DNA from: CAYHSR01 sp043821725
Lineage (GTDB): Bacteria; Patescibacteriota; Patescibacteriia; Magasanikbacterales; GWA2-37-8
Direction of reading: 5' to 3'
Length of the DNA: 25,913 nucleotides
Assembly (NCBI GenBank): GCA_043821725.1
Contig: JBDRCM010000035.1
Span: 1-25,913 of the forward strand
In this document: one piece after another, positions 1 through 7,105 of the stretch
Layout: every line of letters begins with the position of its first letter
How positions within the stretch are numbered: position 1 is the first letter of the stretch
Program-made: the position numbers and the translations under genes
The notes under the pieces: generated by a model
Database searches by the model: none
Seen by the model: the letters and a program-made list of their open reading frames with translations, nothing else
What the model was told of the DNA's origin: nothing

Positions 1-50
1 AATTATGAGACAAAATCGTTGATAATTCCATAGTTATCTTCGCTCGCTCG

Positions 51-78
51 GAAAAGAAAAATTATAATTTTTCTTTTC
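51..78. repeat. Perfect 28-nt palindrome
   Basis: The sequence reads GAAAAGAAAAATTA followed by its exact reverse complement, with no loop. It lies just outside the 106-bp repeat arm at 91-196. The rest of 1-326 contains that arm, a short echo of the 5527-5552 hairpin arm at 210-224, and a candidate promoter. I see no gene there. Confidence 0.7.
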
Positions 79-90
79 TCTCGCTTCGCT

Positions 91-196
91 TGATAAAAAA
101 TTTTGAGGCCTATCTGTAAGATAAGCCAAGAAATTTTGAAACGATTTTGGCCATAATTTATTAATTGCAGTAGAAATGGTATTTGGCGACAGACCC
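91..196 (+). repeat. 106-bp inverted repeat, left arm
   Basis: These 106 bases recur in reverse complement at 5350-5455 with three mismatches by eye (two adjacent in gaaACg versus gaaGTg, and one T/G). The inner end, at 196, is ATTTGGCGACAGACCC, the same terminus carried by the 53-bp palindromic elements at 8138-8190 and 14775-14827. The repeat therefore seems to end in a transposon-like terminal sequence pointing toward 197. No transposase is visible in the window. Confidence 0.85.
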
Positions 197-281
197 TTAC
201 TATAGCATCGCGAAAAAGATATATATGAATCTTCTTTTTTTAAATCAACGTAATAAGTATTGAAAAGGCCATTCTTTTGAG

Positions 282-310
282 TTTATTATATCGGTTTGTT
301 GTGGTATAAT
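282..310 (+). promoter_or_regulatory. Candidate promoter of the O-antigen ligase gene
   Basis: TTTATT (282-287), a 17-bp spacer and TATAAT (305-310) lie just before the ATG at 327. A second TATAAT sits at 316-321. The -35 is weak. If the first box is used, the transcript would be almost leaderless, which fits the absence of a Shine-Dalgarno sequence. Confidence 0.45.
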
Positions 311-326
311 CAAGGTATAATAAATT

Positions 327-1724
327 ATGGAAAAAATCAAGCCATCATTTACTTTTATATTATCAGCTTTGCTGATTTTGTTTGTATTGATAAATCCGTC
401 CGCAACCATTGACATAATCGCGCTGGTTGTGCTTTCTTTAATTGTTTTGCAAAAAACATTTGGCGATTATGCTGTAATTTTACTTTTGGCTTTGCGCCCA
501 ATGATAGATATTTGGCGCGATAATATTATTTTTTCAGCGCGAGATGTTGACATAAACTTAAACGCAGCTCTTGCAATTATACTTCTTGGATGGTCGGCGT
601 ATTTTCTATATAGCAATCGATCTTATCTTAAGCGAGCTCCATGGCCGTATTTTTGGCTTGCATGGCTGGGCTGGTGTGCTATTTCGTGGATCTTCAGTTA
701 TGACAGGCCTTCAACCATGATTGAACTTGTCAAAGCCGCAAACTTGTTCGCGTTATTTAATATCGGCTTTATTCTGCGCAGTAAGTATAAAGAATTCTTT
801 AACCGTCATATATATATTATTTTGCTGGTATCGGCGATTATTCCTTTTGGTCTTGGCGCATGGCAAGCGTTGTCAGGCGCGGGCATGCGGATTGATGATG
901 TTGCCAACCGAATTTACGGCACTTTTGCCCACCCAAATGTTCTGGCAACTTTTGCTTTATTAATATTAATGGTGAGCATTGACTATTTGATCAAGCACCA
1001 GCTTAGCTGGCGAAAATTGATTAAACTTATACCCACAAAAAGCGAGTGGCTTGAAAAGCTGTATTTGCCTGTGATTCTAATTTGCGCCGGCATTATTTTT
1101 TTTACATACACGCGCGCAGTATGGATCGGCTTGATTATTTTTTCCATTATTGTAAGCATGCGCTACGCGCGCAAACAATTGGCAATCGCAATTCTTGGCA
1201 TTGCGCTTTTTTATTCGCTTTTTTATCCTGTTAACAGCTTTTTAATAAGCACTTTTAATTCCAATCTGCAATCCAACCAGACAATTGCACGATTAACCGC
1301 GCGTACTCGTGAAAGTGATTCAATTAAATGGCGCGCAGATCTTTTTAATAAAGTAACGCCTATATTTTGGAGACGTCCTCTTATCGGTTATGGATACGGC
1401 TCATTTACAAAAGTATGGAATGATAACAAAGGCAGAGAAAATTGGTGGGACACAGGATCAGAAGCGCATAATGATTATTTAAGGGTTGCTTTTGAAACCG
1501 GATTTATAGGACTTGCTCTGTTTTTGTCCATCTTTGGATATTTGATTGTAAGACAATTACGTTTTGGGATAAGACATGACTGGTCTAACATTGTATTTTT
1601 AGCAAGCTTGGCTGTATATCTTGCCTTAAGTTTGTCAGACAACATGCTGTCGCACACTGCAACAAGCTGGTGGATTTGGTTTATTTGGGGAATGTGGTGT
1701 TCGGAAAAACAAAAGCCGTCCTAG
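327..1724 (+). CDS. O-antigen ligase / polymerase family membrane protein
   Basis: This is a 465-residue polytopic membrane protein of the Wzy/WaaL type (Wzy_C domain). Such proteins polymerise or transfer lipid-linked glycans on the outer face of the cytoplasmic membrane. Hydrophobic segments run nearly throughout, with an extracytoplasmic loop at about 310-390. The loop carries the family hallmark HNDYL (381-385), preceded by GYGYGSF (354-360). GTFAHPNVLA (198-207) and TYTRAVWIGL (260-269) are also typical. The ATG at 327 follows an AT-rich leader without a Shine-Dalgarno site. The gene stands alone on the plus strand, between the left 106-bp repeat arm and the GC-rich block, and ends in a long-stem terminator. 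Polymerase and ligase cannot be told apart from sequence. The glycosyltransferases at 5694 and 9666 could belong to the same surface-polysaccharide pathway (inference). Confidence 0.88.
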   Translation: MEKIKPSFTFILSALLILFVLINPSATIDIIALVVLSLIVLQKTFGDYAVILLLALRPMIDIWRDNIIFSARDVDINLNAALAIILLGWSAYFLYSNRSYLKRAPWPYFWLAWLGWCAISWIFSYDRPSTMIELVKAANLFALFNIGFILRSKYKEFFNRHIYIILLVSAIIPFGLGAWQALSGAGMRIDDVANRIYGTFAHPNVLATFALLILMVSIDYLIKHQLSWRKLIKLIPTKSEWLEKLYLPVILICAGIIFFTYTRAVWIGLIIFSIIVSMRYARKQLAIAILGIALFYSLFYPVNSFLISTFNSNLQSNQTIARLTARTRESDSIKWRADLFNKVTPIFWRRPLIGYGYGSFTKVWNDNKGRENWWDTGSEAHNDYLRVAFETGFIGLALFLSIFGYLIVRQLRFGIRHDWSNIVFLASLAVYLALSLSDNMLSHTATSWWIWFIWGMWCSEKQKPS

Positions 1725-1798
1725 GAGAGAGATTTGCCAAAATTTATAAAAAGAATTCTACATACTTTGGCAATCAGTGGACGGCTTTTTGTTTTTTT
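1711..1798 (+). terminator. Long two-part stem-loop terminator overlapping the 3' end of the ligase gene
   Basis: AAAAGCCGTCC (1711-1721, inside the last codons) pairs with GGACGGCTTTT (1779-1789). A nested arm GATTTGCCAAA pairs imperfectly with CTTTGGCAATC. A T-rich run follows at 1786-1798. This accounts for the short AT-rich stretch after the ligase gene, so the ORF starting at 1734 is not needed to explain it. Confidence 0.6.
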
Positions 1799-1854
1799 AG
1801 GCAAAATTGCCTTTTCCTATTATTCTTTAATCTTGCGATTGAAGAATAAATGGG

Positions 1855-1877
1855 AAGGCCGACAGAAAGTCGGCCTT
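1855..1877 (-). terminator. Hairpin at the left edge of the GC-rich block
   Basis: AAGGCCGAC (1855-1863) and GTCGGCCTT (1869-1877) form a perfect 9-bp stem with a 5-nt loop. It lies downstream of the lipoprotein gene, which ends at 1946. A second imperfect hairpin lies at 1822-1847 (10 of 11 paired). There is no convincing U-run, so the terminator role is inferred from position. Base composition changes from AT-rich to GC-rich here. Confidence 0.5.
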
Positions 1878-1945
1878 GTACCTCGGTTGGACAGCCGTTT
1901 GCATCATCGATCTCTCGAATCAGCTATGGCTGTGAGGTATAGAAA

Positions 1946-3739
1946 CTACCCGTTGGACGCTACCGCGTCCATGCTCACACCGCTGTCCGGGGTGACACCG
2001 CTGTCCGGGGCCACGCCTCCGTCGGTTCCGGAGCCGAGCTGGGCGCCGGACGAACCGTTGGGGGTCAGACCCGTGTGGGTGCAGATCCCGATCCAGCTTT
2101 CGCCGGTGAGATCCTTCAGGTACGGCTTGTACGTCTTGCCGCACCTGTCCTCACACAGCGCTCCGCTGGGAAGGGCCGTCTGCCACGGATAGGTCCAGAA
2201 CCACATGGAACGGGCGCTGGTGTAGCCCACCCACACGCCACCGGCCTGGACGGTGTACTTGACCTCCACCGGGCTGTTGCCCGTGAGGTCGTACCCCATC
2301 TGGTAGGTGCCGGCAGGAAGCCACACACGCACGCCCCACTGGGTGCATCCCGGAGGGAGCACAGTGGCGTCCGTGGTGGACGAATCCATGCTCACGCCCT
2401 GGTCCGGCTGGACCGAGGAGTCGGTGATGACTCCTGCGTCGGGCGTGGTGGAGCCGCTGTCCGGGTAGGACACGCCGGAGTCCGGCGTGGTCGTGGGCGG
2501 GCAGTTGCCGCAGTCCGTGGGGCAGTCCGCACAGGTCTCGCCGAGCCAGTGCTCGCACTTGAAGTCCCCGCACTTGGACTTGCAAATTCCGCAGTCCTGG
2601 GGACAGCCATAGCACGACTCCACCTCGGCGTTGCACACGCCGTCCCCGCACTTGGGACCGCACTGGCCGCAGTCCTGAGCGCAGGTGGCGCAGGACTCGC
2701 CCATGCTGTCCTCACACCAGAAGTTTCCACAGACCGCGACGCATTTGCCACAGTCCAGCGGGCACGACTGGCACGACTCTCCCCACTCGCACTGCTTGTT
2801 TCCGCACGAGTTGGGACACTTCCCGCAGTCCTGAGGACACTGCCAGCAGGACTCCAGTCCGTTCTGGTACTCGCACACGCCGTTCCCGCAAAGGTTCGGC
2901 TGGAACGAGTCCGGTTTGACTCCGGCGTCCTTCTGGACCGCCTGCTCGCAGATCAAGGTCTGCGTGTTGCAGACCAACGGCCACATGCAGGTGCTGTTGC
3001 CGAAGCACGGGCAGTTGGGCATGCCCACCGGGCACACCTTTCCGCTGTCCGGCTTGGGGGCCGAGTCGGGCTTGGGGCCGGCGTCGGGCTTGGACGCCTG
3101 CACGCACTTCTGGGTCTGCGTGTTGCAGACCAGAGGCACGAAGCAGGTATCGTTCACCAGACACCCGCACCCGATGGTGCCGATCGGGCAGGGCTTGGAA
3201 AGGTCAGGCTTGGGCGCGGAGTCGGGCTTGGGGGCCGAGTCCTTGGGGATCCCGGCGTCCGGGGTGGGCGGGCACTTGCCGCAGTCCTGGGGACAGTTGA
3301 CGCAGGTCTCCTTGTAGAAGACCGTGGTCTCACACACCGCGTTCCCGCAGCTTTTCAGCTGGGGAAGGTCCGGGACCTCGTAGTCGGGCCGGATTAGGTT
3401 CTGGTCGGGCTGGACCGGGGTCGAGTCGGGCAGGAGGCCGGCGTCCGGGCACTGGCCACAGTCCGCCGGGCAGTTCTTGCAGGTCTCACCGTAGAATGCA
3501 GTGTTCTCACACACCCCATTACCACAGCTTTTCGGGATGAACATCTCGGTCTTGACGACCGCGTCCGGCTTGGACACGGCCGAGTCGGGCATGGCCACTC
3601 CGCCGTCCATGCTGGGCGGCGGATTGATCGGGGCACCCTTTGGGGGCGCGAAACGGTTTGTAACCTTGGTGCTGTCTTCCAGACCGCACCCGGTCATGCT
3701 AACCAACATTAAAAAAATACAACACGTGACGAACCTCAT
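1946..3739 (-). CDS. Cys-repeat surface lipoprotein with Pro/Asp-rich linkers
   Basis: The product is a 597-residue predicted lipoprotein. A signal peptide ends in a lipobox SMTGC with lipidated Cys18. Then come seven Cys-rich repeats of the form CGxxxCxxxxExCxxCxxDCGxC at about 72-97, 131-156, 284-308, 312-333, 337-360, 364-386 and 390-413. A second module, CPxGxxxCxC...PLVCNTQTxxC, occurs twice (184-212 and 236-264). Linkers are rich in PDS, PDAG and KPD. A distinct C-terminal domain (about 464-560), rich in Trp and Gly, has no family I recognise and is followed by a PDSG tail. Such linkers and Cys repeats are familiar from myxobacterial secreted proteins, and related Cys repeats occur in CPR and archaea. 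The ATG follows AAGGAGAAG, a good Shine-Dalgarno. Base composition is far more GC-rich than the flanking genes. The role is unknown; cell-surface binding or adhesion is a guess. Confidence 0.85.
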   Translation of the reverse strand: MRFVTCCIFLMLVSMTGCGLEDSTKVTNRFAPPKGAPINPPPSMDGGVAMPDSAVSKPDAVVKTEMFIPKSCGNGVCENTAFYGETCKNCPADCGQCPDAGLLPDSTPVQPDQNLIRPDYEVPDLPQLKSCGNAVCETTVFYKETCVNCPQDCGKCPPTPDAGIPKDSAPKPDSAPKPDLSKPCPIGTIGCGCLVNDTCFVPLVCNTQTQKCVQASKPDAGPKPDSAPKPDSGKVCPVGMPNCPCFGNSTCMWPLVCNTQTLICEQAVQKDAGVKPDSFQPNLCGNGVCEYQNGLESCWQCPQDCGKCPNSCGNKQCEWGESCQSCPLDCGKCVAVCGNFWCEDSMGESCATCAQDCGQCGPKCGDGVCNAEVESCYGCPQDCGICKSKCGDFKCEHWLGETCADCPTDCGNCPPTTTPDSGVSYPDSGSTTPDAGVITDSSVQPDQGVSMDSSTTDATVLPPGCTQWGVRVWLPAGTYQMGYDLTGNSPVEVKYTVQAGGVWVGYTSARSMWFWTYPWQTALPSGALCEDRCGKTYKPYLKDLTGESWIGICTHTGLTPNGSSGAQLGSGTDGGVAPDSGVTPDSGVSMDAVASNG

Positions 3740-3886
3740 GGTTCTTCTCCTTTTCTTGATTCTTCCGCAAAGCGGGGTTTGTGTCCGCCTTGCGGACAGT
3801 TTCGGTTCTGGTTTCGGTTATCCGCACTTGCTACCACTATGGCAGACAAGTTTTATTTATTAGGTAGTTTCTATTTTAAAAGAACT

Positions 3887-3946
3887 TTATGACTTTTTGA
3901 TAAGTCATAAGAAATGAATCTTATAAAAGATTAATATCTTATGACT
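3887..3946. promoter_or_regulatory. Three TTATGACT/AGTCATAA boxes upstream of the lipoprotein gene
   Basis: TTATGACT occurs at 3887-3894, AGTCATAAG at 3903-3911 and CTTATGACT at 3938-3946. The last two form a perfect 9-bp inverted repeat. The stretch is AT-rich and sits between the two GC-rich genes, where the promoter of the lipoprotein gene (minus strand) should lie. They could be operator sites or a stem-loop. No clear -35/-10 pair was found. Confidence 0.4.
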
Positions 3947-3964
3947 CATTAATGAAATGAGTGT

Positions 3965-4002
3965 GCGCAGGACGTACACACTCAAAGTGGTACGTCCTGC
4001 GC
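3965..4002 (-). terminator. 13-bp perfect hairpin after the Ala-rich membrane protein gene
   Basis: GCGCAGGACGTAC (3965-3977) and its exact complement (3990-4002) flank a 12-nt loop, 16 bases beyond the stop of the minus-strand gene ending at 4018. It is placed like a terminator, but no U-run follows on the minus strand. Confidence 0.55.
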
Positions 4003-4017
4003 TTGCGGAAGGGAATG

Positions 4018-4947
4018 TCAGAAGCGGATACCGCCAGGCGGGACCGCGGTCATGGCCTGGGTCTGCGACCCAAAGTCATTGACCACCTCGGTGTCGTGGT
4101 TCTTTGAGACCACGATGGCGGTCACGACCCCGGCGGCGACCAGTGCCACGCCGGCCACGACGCCCAGCACGATCCAGCCGGTCTTGGAGGACGACGCCTT
4201 CACGCGGGCGGACGCGCCCACGCTCTTCGCCAACGCGTTCTCGCTCTCTGCCCTGGCGAAGGCCTTGGCGCTCGCGGCCTTGGCCTCGGCCACTCTGGCC
4301 TTGGCCTCGGCAACGGCAGGGTCCGGCGAGAACACCACGGCGCGACCGGTGGCCGTCTCGAACACGCCACCCTGGTTCCCGAGGGCAATCAGCTTCGTGG
4401 CCGGGCCATTGTACCCGAACATATTCCGTCCCTCGTCGTAGCACTTCTTGAGGGACTCGGCGAGCAGGGCGCTGACCGTGGCGTCCGGGGACATCTCGGT
4501 GATGGCCTTCACCAAATCCCCACAGTACCTACTGCGGGAAGCGGCGATCCTCTGCCACTTCTGGCTCTCCACGCTCAGGAGCGCGGAGATGTCGCCGATG
4601 GTGGCCGTGCCCGTCATCTTCTTCTCCATGTCGGCGAGCTGGCGCAGGATGCGCCTCTGGCTCGCTGAGCTGGCCAACCTGGACGCGGCCAGCTTTGCGC
4701 CGGCCAGGTCGTTGGCGCAGTCCATGGAGACCGTGCCGGTGAACTTCCCCTGCACGGTGCCGGCGCAATTGCCGGTGCCGATCTTGCTCTTGAGCTCGGC
4801 GATCTGCCGAGCCAGCTCGTCGAGCATCTTCGTCTCGAACGTGTTGGCCGGCGCGGCGGCCGGCGCGGTGGCGCCCGGGTTCGCCATCGCCTGGGGGGCG
4901 ACGACGAAACCGAAGATGAAAAAAAGCACTGCAAAAATCTTGTACAT
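4018..4947 (-). CDS. Secreted, C-terminally membrane-anchored Ala-rich protein, unknown function
   Basis: This is a 309-residue protein that I do not recognise. It has an N-terminal signal peptide (1-22, cleavage likely after PQAMA) and an Ala/Pro-rich linker (24-35). A mostly helical domain follows, with four Cys (61, 77, 142, 169). Residues about 210-250 are an Ala/Lys/Glu-rich stretch likely to be a coiled coil or long helix. A single transmembrane helix (257-280) leads to a short charged tail. The start is supported by GAGGAGAG at 4952-4959, five bases before the ATG. It shares high GC, minus orientation and a strong Shine-Dalgarno with the lipoprotein gene downstream, so the two probably arrived together and may act together at the cell surface (inference). 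The two are separated by about 280 bp with a hairpin, so they are likely separate transcripts. Confidence 0.8.
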   Translation of the reverse strand: MYKIFAVLFFIFGFVVAPQAMANPGATAPAAAPANTFETKMLDELARQIAELKSKIGTGNCAGTVQGKFTGTVSMDCANDLAGAKLAASRLASSASQRRILRQLADMEKKMTGTATIGDISALLSVESQKWQRIAASRSRYCGDLVKAITEMSPDATVSALLAESLKKCYDEGRNMFGYNGPATKLIALGNQGGVFETATGRAVVFSPDPAVAEAKARVAEAKAASAKAFARAESENALAKSVGASARVKASSSKTGWIVLGVVAGVALVAAGVVTAIVVSKNHDTEVVNDFGSQTQAMTAVPPGGIRF

Positions 4948-5033
4948 GGCACTCTCCTCTGGTTGGGCCCCTTTGGACCTATCGGGTTATCATCTGGTCT
5001 GGCGCGCACATGCACGCCGACCGTTTTTCGCAC

Positions 5034-5089
5034 ATCGCGAAACGCGAACAAAAAATGACTTATATCAAATACTGTTCGCGCTTCGCGAT
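5034..5089. promoter_or_regulatory. 16-bp inverted repeat upstream of the Ala-rich protein gene
   Basis: ATCGCGAAACGCGAAC (5034-5049) pairs with GTTCGCGCTTCGCGAT (5074-5089), 15 of 16 bases, around a 24-nt AT-rich loop. It lies about 90-140 bp before the ATG at 4947, in the leader or promoter region, and marks the right edge of the GC-rich DNA. An operator, a leader stem-loop or a terminator for incoming transcription are all possible. Confidence 0.45.
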
Positions 5090-5349
5090 TTCTTCCGCAA
5101 TTAATTTTAATGAACAATTATTAAACAAAAAAACTCTTAGTATATTAAGAGCGCAATTGTCCGCCAAAATATGACGGCAACGCTCTCTCTCAATAACGTT
5201 GTTAAGTTAAATTGTCAACTGTTAAATATAGCATAAAACGCTTTTTTTGTCAATAGTTATGGCTGTTGATAAATATTGAGCTTGATTTTGCTAACCAAAA
5301 AGCGTCTTTTACCCTGATATATAAGCACATTTTTGCCTTTTTGTCAATG

Positions 5350-5455
5350 GGGTCTGTCGCCAAATACCATTTCTACTGCAATTCATAAATTATGGCCAAA
5401 ATCACTTCAAAATTTCTTGGCTTATCTTACAGATAGGCCTCAAAATTTTTTATCA
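5350..5455 (-). repeat. 106-bp inverted repeat, right arm
   Basis: This is the reverse complement of 91-196 with three mismatches. The inner end starts GGGTCTGTCGCCAAAT at 5350, so the transposon-like termini of both arms face the ligase and GC-rich block. No second terminus is found on the outer side before the next gene. Confidence 0.85.
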
Positions 5456-5480
5456 TCACTTAATATTAGGACAAACGGTA

Positions 5481-5552
5481 AAGAATATGTCATATATCTT
5501 TTTCGCAGACGCGGCGAAGTGGCAGCGCGAAAAAGATATATGACATATTCTT
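5481..5552. repeat. Perfect 26-bp stem hairpin
   Basis: The left arm (5481-5506, starting AAGAATATGTC and ending TTTTTCGC) is exactly complementary to 5527-5552, around a 20-nt GC-rich loop. The right arm begins with the same 15 bases (GCGAAAAAGATATAT) found at 210-224, beside the left 106-bp arm. It is likely a mobile or structural repeat. Confidence 0.75.
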
Positions 5553-5693
5553 CATCTTTATTACACTGCGTTAGTTAATTTCGCTATTAAAGCGCATTTA
5601 ACGACATGCCCAATGGTGAAAATGCTAATCAAAAAACCATAATTTCTTTAAAAAATGGCTTAATTAAAGCAAAATATAAATTAAAGGCAAAAT

Positions 5694-6902
5694 TCAGTTA
5701 ATCAGTACCTCACCAACCTTTTTGGCTGAATTAAGCCAGGAAAATTCTTGAGCTCTTGCAAATCCCAAATGAATCATTTTTTGCCTTAATTGCTCATCTT
5801 CAAGCAATAATAGGGTTTTTTCAGCCAAATCTGCATAATCATTTGGATCAGCAAATAACACGGCATTATTACCTGCTTCCTTAAGCGCAGGTATATCAGA
5901 TAGTACAGCAGGGCATTTGCTTGCCATAGCTTCTAAAACAGGCAGTCCAAATCCTTCATATATTGATGGAAACAACAATAATCGTGCGTTTTCAAGTAAA
6001 AAAGGCAACTCCTTATCAACCCAACCTAGTTGAATAATATCTCCCTTATATTGGCTTTTAGCTATTTCTTGTTCTATTTCATCATATCCAACTCCTGGTG
6101 ATCCTACTAATACAAGCTTTAGCCCATTATTTCGCCTATTATATTGCTTTTTGCTGGTATTTTGCAAGATAGACCCATCCCCTGCTGTTTGAGCCAATTT
6201 CTGCTTTATCTGGCTAAAAGCTCTAATTGTTCCATTTGTATTTTTTTTGCGCTCCAGCCGGCCTATTGAAATAATATATGGCAAAATAACGGCTGGATCG
6301 GATTTTTGGCCTAATATAGAAGAAAAGCGAGATTTGCTATGATCATCTGAGTTTTGATCAAAAAAGTTATCCACAACCCCCCATGGCACAACTGCTATGT
6401 TTTCAACATCAAAACCATAATATTTAACAAATTCTTGCTTGCTAAAATTAGTTGGCGTGATTATTATTTTTGATTTTTTTACAATAAGCTTATTCATCCA
6501 ATGCAAATATGTTCTGCTTAAAAAACCGTAAGCACTGGGAAAAGCGCGAAAGGCGCTGTCATGCACAATTGTAATTGTGTTTTTCGGACAGATAAAAGGC
6601 ACCAGCTGACCAGGGGCAAAAAAAACATCCGGCTTGTTAAACAACAATTCAAATGAAAGCCGAATCTGGCTCCATGCTTTTGAAAATGGCCATGATAAAA
6701 CTTTTTCAGACCAGTTATCCGGCATTATGGCAAGCTCGCCCTGCAATGGCTTGTTTGTATAAAGTATAACACGTGCAGTTTTTGGAAGTGCGTTTTTCAA
6801 CTCTTGTATTAAATGCCAGCATACCTGTTCAACTCCTGTTCTGTTGCTTTTATTTGCATGACTTGCTTCAATTCCTATAATCATACTGCTATTTGTTCTC
6901 AT
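5694..6902 (-). CDS. Glycosyltransferase family 4 (GT-B fold)
   Basis: This 402-residue enzyme is of the GT4 class, which transfers a sugar from an NDP-sugar, usually in surface-polysaccharide assembly at the inner face of the membrane. The C-terminal Rossmann domain shows GRLERKKN (214-221), a phosphate-binding type sequence VLVGSPGVG (264-272) and the hallmark EGFGLPVLE (316-324) with the two spaced glutamates. Residues about 236-259 form a polar low-complexity insertion. The N-terminus GIEASHANKSNRTGVEQ fits the acceptor-side glycine region. The first ATG (6902) overlaps the DUF6485 gene by 14 bp. An ATG six codons in (6884) matches usual family starts and would avoid the overlap. It is the last gene of the minus-strand surface cluster. 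Acceptor and donor are unknown. Confidence 0.9.
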   Translation of the reverse strand: MRTNSSMIIGIEASHANKSNRTGVEQVCWHLIQELKNALPKTARVILYTNKPLQGELAIMPDNWSEKVLSWPFSKAWSQIRLSFELLFNKPDVFFAPGQLVPFICPKNTITIVHDSAFRAFPSAYGFLSRTYLHWMNKLIVKKSKIIITPTNFSKQEFVKYYGFDVENIAVVPWGVVDNFFDQNSDDHSKSRFSSILGQKSDPAVILPYIISIGRLERKKNTNGTIRAFSQIKQKLAQTAGDGSILQNTSKKQYNRRNNGLKLVLVGSPGVGYDEIEQEIAKSQYKGDIIQLGWVDKELPFLLENARLLLFPSIYEGFGLPVLEAMASKCPAVLSDIPALKEAGNNAVLFADPNDYADLAEKTLLLLEDEQLRQKMIHLGFARAQEFSWLNSAKKVGEVLIN

Positions 6903-7080
6903 CTAAAAATTTTTGTATTGATCTGTTGTATGTTTTTTCCGTTTCAATAGAAAAACAACAAGCTGGCAGTTCTTTATTCTGCAAGTGATGACGCAGACAT
7001 TCACAGCATAACCCCTTTCTTGGACATCCCGGATAAGTGCAGGGACAATCAGCTGAATTTTTTTCCTGCTTGCATTGCAT
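6889..7080 (-). CDS. Small Cys-rich DUF6485-type protein
   Basis: This is a 63-residue protein with the pattern CPCTYPGCPRKGLCCECLRHH...ELPACCF...EKTYNRSIQKF. I recognise it as DUF6485, a small probable metal-binding (Zn or Fe-S) family of unknown function. The start at 7080 (MQCKQEK) is chosen because the Cys-rich core starts a few residues later and this start does not run into mreB. A longer frame back to 7158 would overlap mreB by 53 bp. It sits between mreB and the GT4 gene, 25 bp downstream of mreB, and is probably co-transcribed. Confidence 0.75.
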   Translation of the reverse strand: MQCKQEKNSADCPCTYPGCPRKGLCCECLRHHLQNKELPACCFSIETEKTYNRSIQKFLDENK

Positions 7081-7105
7081 ATTTTTTAGCTCGTTTGAAT
7101 CATTC

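Larger units (their letters stand above)
5090..5693. other. Gene-free spacer filled with repeats
   Basis: I see no credible gene here. The stretch holds a small hairpin (CTCTTA...TAAGAG, near 5143-5160), the right 106-bp repeat arm (5350-5455) and a strong 26-bp hairpin (5481-5552). Near 5657-5680 there is a weak terminator-like stem for the minus-strand glycosyltransferase gene that ends at 5694. Confidence 0.6.

Noticed and set aside
1734..2192. Plus-strand 152-codon ORF after the ligase gene
   Set aside because: Its first part is explained by the two-part terminator stem and its second part is antisense to the lipoprotein gene. It has no Shine-Dalgarno and the protein changes character at the GC boundary.
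2075..3397. Plus-strand 440-codon ORF
   Set aside because: It is an antisense shadow of the GC-rich lipoprotein gene; its Gly/Arg/Val/Leu-rich composition is typical of such shadows.
2400..3540. Regularly spaced repeats suggestive of a CRISPR array
   Set aside because: The periodicity is in-frame coding repetition of Cys modules and PDS linkers, with unequal spacing and diverged units.
91..5455. Classic composite transposon
   Set aside because: No transposase is present and the terminal sequences face inward, so only the neutral description of bracketing inverted repeats is supported.
5333..5578. Plus-strand 81-codon ORF
   Set aside because: It consists entirely of the 106-bp repeat arm and the 26-bp hairpin.
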